NCBI GenBank assembly: GCA_030432175.1
Contig: JAUIHU010000335.1
Location: 1-5,656 of the forward strand
Reading direction: 5' to 3'
DNA from: Verrucomicrobiia bacterium
GTDB taxonomy: Bacteria > Verrucomicrobiota > Verrucomicrobiia > Limisphaerales > JAUIHU01
DNA length: 5,656 nucleotides
Of the stretch, positions 1-5,656 are shown piece after piece. A model generated the notes under the pieces. That model saw only the letters and a program-made list of their open reading frames with translations. It did no database searches and had not been told where the DNA came from. Numbering within the stretch: position 1 is the first letter of the stretch; every line of letters starts with the position of its first letter. The translations under genes and the position numbers were made by a program.

Positions 1-1
1 A

Positions 2-2731
2 CCCCCGTCTTTAACTAGAATTGCTTCTCCAACCAGGTCAGAGCCGACGATAGATCCAACTCCTGCGCCAACTCAAATTCAAACAGTCCCAACTTGCAAG
101 ACAGAGCAGCAAGCTGCGAAGGCGCCAGCAGAACCAGCAGTGGCCAGGTTCGGTGAACTGGGAAGGCGTCCGCCCAAAGAAAGCGGCGAATCTGCGGAAT
201 CGCGTCTGGGTGTCTGGTGGGCGACACGCGTGGGAGTTTTGATGGCGGTGATTGGCGCGGTGTTTTTTGGAATCTACATCAACATCGATGCGGCTCCCTG
301 GCTGCGGTTGTTGCAGTTGACGATAGGAGCCGGAGTGTTTCTGGCGCTGGCTGTCTGGTTCGAGACGAAAAGCCCTCGCATCATGCCAGTCATTCAATCT
401 GGAGCATTGACGGCGCTGTACGTTGCAGCTTTCGGATCTTACGCGCTTTCGGGGATTCGCATTTTCAACAATCCATTTCCCTCTGCCATACTCCAATGCG
501 TCATTGTGGTCGGTGTAGTCAGTTTCAGCCTGTGGAAACAGCGACATGCGATGGTCAATTTCGCTGTGTTGCTGGGTTATGTCGCCGCATGGTTCAGTCT
601 GGCGCATGCGTTGGAAGTATTTAGCCTGAGCGCTGCATTGGGTTGGACCGTTGTGGCTTTTTGGCTCAGAGGCAAGATGGGTTGGACCGCTCCCGGCAGT
701 TGGTCGGTCGCAGGGAATCTGGCGCTGTTTGCTCTGGCTCTGAATGCCTGGAACCAGGGAACATTGGCTTCGCCTTCGTTGGCGCTCGGATGGATGTTCT
801 GGTTTCTGGTGGTGGGCTGCACATTGGGAGCTGAAATCTGGTTGCGGGCAGAGATCAGAAAATCCACTCAGCGCTCAGGGCGTCTTTATCTTTGGGCGGC
901 TTCCTTTGGCGCATTAGGAATGGGATGGCTGTTCACACGCCGTTTCCATCCAGATCATCTCGATCTCTTTTATTTTGCTTTCGGTATGTTGTTTCTGGTC
1001 GGAGGTTGGCTGGCGCAAAAACGGGAACTGGATATATCGATTTCGTTGCCATTGACGTTAAAAGGAACGCTTTGGATCGCACTGGGATGGATGGCTATCC
1101 TGGACGGATCAGCGAGATGGCTTGTTCTGCTTGGGCAAACCGCCATCATTGCCTGGATGTGGCCGCAACGTGCTTCCAAATGGGTAGAGGCCGTGTGGCG
1201 TGGGCTCTGGGTCAGCAGTCTGTGGTATTTTCTGCGAGAATCCGTTTCGAACTCCAACCCTCCAGTCGCGTGGTGGGCTAGTTCTTTGTATTTGTTGGGA
1301 TCCTTCGCTCTGTTTGTTTGGGAAGCTTCGGTCTTGAAGTTGAAAAGTGAAGTTTCGCTGCGAAAACGCTGGCCCATGCATGGCATCACAGGCGTCCTGC
1401 TGGCTATTGCCGTGATTGCCGGCGCGAATTTGCACTTCACCAAAGAATACCTGGGGTATGCCTATTTGATCTGGTTTCTGGCGCTGGCTGCATTTTGCTG
1501 GCGCATGAAATTAGCTCCGGTTGCAGCGGTTGTGGCTGCAACTTTTGTGGGATTGGTGGCTCAAATCTGGATTTGGGTCCACGCGAGTTGGTTTGGATCC
1601 AGTTGGGTTCTGCTCCCTCAGTCAACAGGTTGGGCAATCGTCATTATCGGATGTACTTACCTGATCTGGAAGTATGGGCCTTCAAGAAAAGTCATCCCCA
1701 TTCTGGAAATCTGCCTGCATGTCTTATGGATGCTGGCATTGATGTCTGGATTCTGGAAAGGATTTCCGCCGCAAGGTGGGTGGATCGCTATGGCATCGAT
1801 CGGTTTGGCGTTGCCATGGGTCGCGAAACGATTTCCATTTCACTCGCTGCGTCGCGTCATGCCGGCTCCATGGATCCTGCTGTTGATTTTCTGGATGGAT
1901 GGGAACAGTGACTGGGATCTCTGGCTGGACTGGGCGATGCTGGCAGGAGCCTGGATTTCCTGGATTCTGGCGCGTCCATGGTATCCAAAGTTAAAGGATT
2001 CGAGGAATGAAGACACGCCAGCATGGTCGCAACCTGGTTTAATTGCAACTGTGACAGGTGTCTTGACGATGGCTGTGCTGTATCGACGATTGGAAGCGCC
2101 AGTAATATTTTACGGTTTGATTCTAATGGGTTTGGTTTACACCTTGTTTTGGTTGAAATCTGCTTATCGAATTGGACTGTTATGGAGTTGGATCGGACTC
2201 GGGTTGGGATTGATTCAGTGGATGGGAATGGCCACTTCTCAGCTTGGGACAGCTTTGGATACGCCCGGGAATAATTGGTTGATATCTGGACTGGCGCTGG
2301 GCGTTTCTTCCTGTTTGTTGGCGCGGGTTCAGACGAAAAAATCTATGGGCCAATCCCAGAAAGAACGACATGCGATTCAGTGGGTGGGAAGTGTTGCGGG
2401 ATTATTTTTTCTGTTCACTGTGTTGTCGATTCCAAGGTTTGGTTTGGCGCAGAAGCTGACATTGCTCATGGGCGTTTCGGCAATGTCTTTGTTTGTCTTT
2501 GGAATGGTATTTCGATCGCAGCCAGCGCGGTTTGCCGCTTTATTTGGGTTGGGAATTTGTATTCTGCGCCTGTTTATCTATGACATCCAGGAAACCCTGC
2601 ACCGTATTTTTGCTTTTGGCGCTCTGGGTGTTTTGTTGCTGGGCATCGGATTTCTCTACAACCGTTTTGGCAAATCCATGATGGAAGAGGATGAAGAGAA
2701 ATCTGACACCCAGAGTGAGCGCACTGAGTGA
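2..2731 (+). CDS. DUF2339 family polytopic membrane protein (5' end outside window)
   Basis: Seen: the frame is open from base 2 to the TGA at 2729-2731, giving 909 visible residues. The first 46 or so form a Pro/Thr/Ala/Gln-rich linker, followed by a charged stretch. From about base 210 almost everything is hydrophobic helix: by eye 25-30 membrane segments, starting with VWWATRVGVLMAVIGAVFFG and ending with FAFGALGVLLLGIGFLYNRF, then an acidic tail (EEDEEKSDTQSERTE). Known: DUF2339 (COG5373) proteins have an N-terminal coiled coil, a Pro-rich linker, then a 'W..RVGV....GAVFF' first helix and a closing 'R.....G...L..GFLY.RF' helix, all matched here. They sit in the cytoplasmic membrane; their function is unknown. 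Start: a GTG at 140 is possible, but it lies inside the linker and has no Shine-Dalgarno at normal spacing, so I infer the real start and coiled coil are upstream of the window. Odd: 57 tryptophans in the 863 residues from codon 140. The gene converges on the dehydrogenase gene with a 12-base gap. Family assignment is fairly firm; any role would be a guess. Confidence 0.85.
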   Translation, partial: PPSLTRIASPTRSEPTIDPTPAPTQIQTVPTCKTEQQAAKAPAEPAVARFGELGRRPPKESGESAESRLGVWWATRVGVLMAVIGAVFFGIYINIDAAPWLRLLQLTIGAGVFLALAVWFETKSPRIMPVIQSGALTALYVAAFGSYALSGIRIFNNPFPSAILQCVIVVGVVSFSLWKQRHAMVNFAVLLGYVAAWFSLAHALEVFSLSAALGWTVVAFWLRGKMGWTAPGSWSVAGNLALFALALNAWNQGTLASPSLALGWMFWFLVVGCTLGAEIWLRAEIRKSTQRSGRLYLWAASFGALGMGWLFTRRFHPDHLDLFYFAFGMLFLVGGWLAQKRELDISISLPLTLKGTLWIALGWMAILDGSARWLVLLGQTAIIAWMWPQRASKWVEAVWRGLWVSSLWYFLRESVSNSNPPVAWWASSLYLLGSFALFVWEASVLKLKSEVSLRKRWPMHGITGVLLAIAVIAGANLHFTKEYLGYAYLIWFLALAAFCWRMKLAPVAAVVAATFVGLVAQIWIWVHASWFGSSWVLLPQSTGWAIVIIGCTYLIWKYGPSRKVIPILEICLHVLWMLALMSGFWKGFPPQGGWIAMASIGLALPWVAKRFPFHSLRRVMPAPWILLLIFWMDGNSDWDLWLDWAMLAGAWISWILARPWYPKLKDSRNEDTPAWSQPGLIATVTGVLTMAVLYRRLEAPVIFYGLILMGLVYTLFWLKSAYRIGLLWSWIGLGLGLIQWMGMATSQLGTALDTPGNNWLISGLALGVSSCLLARVQTKKSMGQSQKERHAIQWVGSVAGLFFLFTVLSIPRFGLAQKLTLLMGVSAMSLFVFGMVFRSQPARFAALFGLGICILRLFIYDIQETLHRIFAFGALGVLLLGIGFLYNRFGKSMMEEDEEKSDTQSERTE

Positions 2732-2743
2732 GTCAGTCTTTTC
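2723..2743 (+). terminator. Weak possible hairpin terminator at the convergent junction
   Basis: ACTGA at 2723-2727 and TCAGT at 2733-2737 can pair as a 5-bp stem with a 5-base loop, followed by CTTTTC. The stem overlaps the TGA stop of the DUF2339 gene. It is short and has only two G-C pairs, so it would be a poor intrinsic terminator. For the - strand gene there is no T-run following the stem, so it would not serve that direction. The 12 bases between the two stops hold nothing else. Confidence 0.2.
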
Positions 2744-5656
2744 TCAATGGGATTCAGCAAGGTATTCCAGCAATCCTTTGAGGTCCTCATGAGGTAACGC
2801 TTCAAAACCAACCGGCATGAGTGACATTTCAGAGGCTTGCATGGTTTCGATGTTTTTCCTTTGAATGACCTGCTTTTGCCCGGTGAGTTCGAGGATCTCT
2901 ACAGTGGTTTGTGTTTCTGCGTCCAGCCTGCCGGAGTAGCTGTTTCCGTCCAGTGTGGTCAGGGTCCAGAGTTGATAGTTCGCCTCGACGGAACGATTCG
3001 GATCCAGAATTTCCAATAACACATCCGCTCGATCTCGGGATCCAATTCCAGTCAGATCAGGTCCAATCTCTCCACCCTTGCCATCAATTTTATGGCAAGC
3101 GGCGCAACTTGTCTCAAAGACCGATTTCCCACGTTCAGCGTCGCCTCTTTCTCTGGCCAGCGGCAAAAGCTCGTCAACGATTGCTGCCCGGTCGGCCGAG
3201 ATCCTGGCCCCAGCCTGACTCAGACGATCAGCGAAGCCTGCCACACGGGCGTTTGGATTTTGTCGTAACTGAGACCAATGCTGAGGAGCCAGGTCCGTTC
3301 GAGGGACGGTTTGATCGTAAACTGCATCCAATAGAACCAGCGCCCACTCGGGTCGACGCATGAGGACACTGATCGCCACGCTGCGAACATTTGGAGTGAA
3401 TTTAGACCAGTGACTCAGAATGGATTCCGCAGTTGTAATATCTGTACTGCCCGCCAAAGAACGGAGAAATCCGCCAGCCAAATCCGGAGAACTTAACAAA
3501 GAAATCTGGTCCAGAATTGCGTCAATCACTTCGGAGTCATCACGAAGCGCAACCCAACGCTGAGCAGCCTGTACTCGAGACATTTCCTTCGATGTTTCAT
3601 CCGATACCTGGGATCTCAAGGAGGCCAGAACAGCTTTCATGCGCCCATCAAACAGTCCATCGATTTTCCAACGTTCTCCGAGGCTCAATAATCGATCCTG
3701 CACTTCAACCGGCAATTCATCCATCACACGTTCCAGCGCTGCTAATTCTGATTTGGAAGGATCCGGCGCCACTCCTTCAGGCCAACCTTGCATCAGACCA
3801 TCCAAAATCGCGGTCGCAGTTTCAGCGCTGACACCCTGCATTGAAGTCAGTACGGAGATGATTGTATTCGTCGGACCTCGCTCCGCATAGTGAGCTGTGA
3901 CGATTTGGAGAATCGACTGCAACTCTTTGTTGATGGCCGGATTTTGTTGGTTGCGAGCGTTGGTAAGGAAGGCTCGGATAAACCTGGAATCATTCCTCGC
4001 CGCTGCTGCGGTGGCCGCGTCAGTGATCCAACGATCTCCTGTGTTGGTTTCATCGAGCATGGTTTGAAAGACTGCTGTAGCGGCTGGTTCGCTGGCAGGC
4101 GCTTCTGAAATCGCCAACAAAGTAGCCAGTCGCACCTGCGGATCCGGATCGGCCAGCAAATTGTTTTTCAGTATTTGGCTTAAACTCGATGGGGTTTTGG
4201 GCAGAGTCATCAACGCAGCGCGTCGAACACTTGCGGAAGGATGAGACAGAGCTTCCTTCGCAACTTCGGTTACGCTCGGTAAATTTCCATCCAGGGCGCC
4301 AAGACCGTGAAGTGTCCAGAGCGCATGCACGGCTGTGGGATTCAATCCGATTTCATCCACGCTTTGATCTGCGACCAGGCCGATCAATTCCGGAACAACA
4401 TCCAACTTCCCGCGTTCGACCATGAACCTTTGGGCATGCATCCTCCAGAGTTTGTTCTTACTTTTCAATCCTTCCAGCAGACTGGCTGGTTTGGATTTAT
4501 TCAGACTGTAGAAACGTGAAGGCTCACCTTGGGTGTATTTCAAACGGTAAATCCGGCCATGGGTTTTATCTCGGAGCGGAGTTTTATAGGCGTTTCCTTT
4601 TCCGGTCTCAAATCCGCGTGGTGTCGGGTTGTGTTGGATAATGTAGTTGTACCAGTCCACCACCCACAACGCTCCGTCGGGGCCGACTTCTCCGTAGATG
4701 GGAGAGGTCCATTCATCATCGCTGGCCAGCATATTTCTTGCATTGTGAGCAATGAAGTCCGCGCCGGATCTTTCAAGAAAGAATAGCCCCAGCAAATGCC
4801 CGGTTGGTTCCGCGACAAACTGGGCTGTGTTCCAAAAGGGTTTCGGAAAACTGCGCGCCGTGTAAATCGCGCTGCCGGAGCCGGCGGTGTATTGTCCGTG
4901 CCAGTCCACTTGTCGAACATTTTCGGTGATTGGGTAAATGTTCTGGCTGGTGGCGATGGATTCCAGACGCGCCGCTGACCAGCCGTTGACAGATTCGTAA
5001 TAACGGTTGGGAATCGGCATGTACATGCTGGCGTTGTTGTTGGCCGTGGACCCAATGACGATGTTGTCTTCCGTGAAATCCAGACCCCAGGTGTTGTTGT
5101 TGCTCGACCGAATAAACTCCAATTCGGATCCGTCCGGTTTGAACCGGAAAATTCCCTGCCCAAAACGCAGTTCTTTACCTCCTACGACACCCGTGAATCC
5201 GGAATACCCCACTACACCCCAGATCCAGTTGTCGAATCCATACCGCAGATTGCTGACGGTTGCGTGCGTGTCATTCGTCCCCCAGCCTTCGAACAACGCC
5301 TTACTTTGATCGGCCCGGTCATCTCCATCGGTATCCTGAAACCATTCCATTTTTCCAGAGTGAACGACGATGACTCCATCGTTTGCAAAGACAAAACTCG
5401 TTGGAATACTTAACTTGTCAGCAAATACAGTAAACTTGTCTGCTTTCCCGTCACCGTCAGTATCCTCGACGATTTTTAATCGATCCCTTCCCTGGCCTTC
5501 CGGTTGCAGTTGATTTGGATAATCCACTGACTCGGCGATCCACAAACGACCTTGATGATCAAAAGCCAGCCACAGCGGTTTGATGATATCCGGTTCGTTT
5601 GCGTAAAGATCAAACTGGAACCCTGGAAACGAAACCAGGTGTTTCATGGACTCTTC
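2744..5656 (-). CDS. PVC-type dehydrogenase / HEAT-repeat / cytochrome c fusion protein (5' end outside window)
   Basis: Residues are counted from the ATG at 5647-5645. Residues 8-370 resemble the Pirellula/Verrucomicrobium-type 'putative membrane-bound dehydrogenase' N-terminal domain (TIGR02604), a beta-propeller related to glucose/sorbosone dehydrogenases. Its blades include LWLAFDHQGRLWIAE, NLRYGFDNWIWGVVGYSGF and VGPDGALWVVDWYN, and it carries two DTDGD loops (62-70, 105-113). Residues 390 to about 830 are alpha-helical with HEAT-like units such as PSASVRRAALMTLP and PDPQVRLATLLAIS. Residues 837-966 match the haem-binding domain TIGR02603: CAACH at 848-852, IGPDLTGIG, and SLMP with Met944 as likely sixth ligand. 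Inferred role: oxidation of a sugar or other alcohol outside the cytoplasm, with electrons passed to the attached haem; the substrate is unknown. The stop is the TGA at 2746-2744. The three codons before the ATG (Glu-Glu-Ser) stay in frame, and 'EES' followed by M/L-K is usual inside this family, so the true start and signal peptide are outside. The only two cysteines visible are those of the haem motif. No frameshift is seen. Confidence 0.92.
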   Translation of the reverse strand, partial: EESMKHLVSFPGFQFDLYANEPDIIKPLWLAFDHQGRLWIAESVDYPNQLQPEGQGRDRLKIVEDTDGDGKADKFTVFADKLSIPTSFVFANDGVIVVHSGKMEWFQDTDGDDRADQSKALFEGWGTNDTHATVSNLRYGFDNWIWGVVGYSGFTGVVGGKELRFGQGIFRFKPDGSELEFIRSSNNNTWGLDFTEDNIVIGSTANNNASMYMPIPNRYYESVNGWSAARLESIATSQNIYPITENVRQVDWHGQYTAGSGSAIYTARSFPKPFWNTAQFVAEPTGHLLGLFFLERSGADFIAHNARNMLASDDEWTSPIYGEVGPDGALWVVDWYNYIIQHNPTPRGFETGKGNAYKTPLRDKTHGRIYRLKYTQGEPSRFYSLNKSKPASLLEGLKSKNKLWRMHAQRFMVERGKLDVVPELIGLVADQSVDEIGLNPTAVHALWTLHGLGALDGNLPSVTEVAKEALSHPSASVRRAALMTLPKTPSSLSQILKNNLLADPDPQVRLATLLAISEAPASEPAATAVFQTMLDETNTGDRWITDAATAAAARNDSRFIRAFLTNARNQQNPAINKELQSILQIVTAHYAERGPTNTIISVLTSMQGVSAETATAILDGLMQGWPEGVAPDPSKSELAALERVMDELPVEVQDRLLSLGERWKIDGLFDGRMKAVLASLRSQVSDETSKEMSRVQAAQRWVALRDDSEVIDAILDQISLLSSPDLAGGFLRSLAGSTDITTAESILSHWSKFTPNVRSVAISVLMRRPEWALVLLDAVYDQTVPRTDLAPQHWSQLRQNPNARVAGFADRLSQAGARISADRAAIVDELLPLARERGDAERGKSVFETSCAACHKIDGKGGEIGPDLTGIGSRDRADVLLEILDPNRSVEANYQLWTLTTLDGNSYSGRLDAETQTTVEILELTGQKQVIQRKNIETMQASEMSLMPVGFEALPHEDLKGLLEYLAESH
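2750..3139 (-). other. Cytochrome c (haem-binding) domain of the dehydrogenase fusion
   Basis: This marks the C-terminal domain (residues 837-966) of the - strand protein. The haem c attachment site CAACH is encoded at 3106-3092: two thioether cysteines and the proximal histidine. IGPDLTGIG follows as the usual loop after the haem site. The probable distal methionine is the M of SLMP, encoded at 2818-2816, followed by the closing helix HEDLKGLLEYLAES. Between them (about residues 889-935) is a strand-rich stretch, typical of the Pirellula/Verrucomicrobium haem domain rather than of a plain mono-haem cytochrome c. Covalent haem attachment would require export through the cytochrome c maturation route. 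Confidence 0.88.
5309..5464 (-). other. Pair of aspartate-rich calcium-type loops in the propeller domain
   Basis: Two loops with Asp at positions 1, 3, 5 and 9 lie 43 residues apart: DTDGDGKAD (residues 62-70, bases 5464-5438) and DTDGDDRAD (residues 105-113, bases 5335-5309). The spacing of acidic residues is that of EF-hand, dockerin or thrombospondin type 3 calcium loops, but the Glu/Asp expected at position 12 of an EF-hand is absent (Phe73 in the first loop). Such loops recur in this dehydrogenase family. Calcium binding is inferred from the pattern only. Confidence 0.6.

Noticed and set aside
38..607. 189-codon open frame on the - strand at the left edge
   Set aside because: Its composition is rich in Arg, Gln, His and Ser, as expected from reading antisense to hydrophobic codons. 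The + strand frame over the same bases has clear DUF2339 features.
970..1443. 157-codon open frame on the - strand opposite the DUF2339 gene
   Set aside because: It lies antisense to continuous membrane-helix coding, has no hydrophobic or domain pattern, and has overlapping rivals of similar length. It is a chance frame.
341..2300. Recurrent short string ctggcgctgg or close variants in the DUF2339 gene
   Set aside because: It encodes Leu-Ala-Leu in membrane helices and recurs through codon preference, with irregular spacing. It is not a DNA repeat.
2911..3363. 150-codon + strand frame opposite the cytochrome c domain
   Set aside because: It is antisense to the well-supported haem domain with CAACH, and its own translation shows no recognisable motif.
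4540..5163. 207-codon open frame on the - strand inside the dehydrogenase gene
   Set aside because: It overlaps the propeller-encoding frame on the same strand, and its translation is low-complexity (runs of Thr, Pro, Arg) with no domain-like pattern. It is an out-of-frame shadow.
5645..5656. ATG at 5647 with purine-rich gaagag just upstream as a real start and ribosome binding site
   Set aside because: The gap to the ATG is only three bases, no signal peptide follows, and the family normally has coding sequence before this point.

Overview
The window holds two long genes facing each other tail to tail. Both run off the window at their 5' ends, and almost nothing is left over between them. 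The layout suggests a bacterium of the Planctomycetes-Verrucomicrobia group, most likely a planctomycete. The right-hand gene belongs to a family of giant dehydrogenase / HEAT / cytochrome c proteins that is strongly expanded in those phyla and rare elsewhere. Base composition looks moderate, neither strongly AT- nor GC-rich. No species can be named from this sequence alone.

Left half (2-2731, + strand): the C-terminal and major part of a very hydrophobic polytopic membrane protein of the DUF2339 (COG5373) type. A Pro/Thr/Ala/Gln-rich linker at the window edge leads into roughly 25-30 predicted membrane helices and a short acidic tail. The family has no established biochemical function. This member is extremely rich in tryptophan (57 in the 863 residues from codon 140).

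Junction (2732-2743): only 12 bases separate the two stop codons. A weak 5-bp hairpin followed by CTTTTC lies across the end of the DUF2339 gene and is at best a poor terminator.

Right half (2744-5656, - strand): a large protein, presumably exported. It has an N-terminal beta-propeller of the Pirellula/Verrucomicrobium 'membrane-bound dehydrogenase' type with two aspartate-rich calcium-type loops, then a long helical HEAT-like region, then a C-terminal cytochrome c domain with one CAACH haem site and a probable Met ligand. The coding frame stays open to the window edge, so its true start, and probably its signal peptide and any extra N-terminal domain, lie outside.

The two genes are convergent, so they do not share an operon and nothing here shows a functional link. 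I found no RNA genes, mobile elements, CRISPR arrays, long repeats or promoters, and no convincing new multi-gene system. The most interesting points are the one-chain electron-transfer architecture of the right-hand protein and the composition of the left-hand one.
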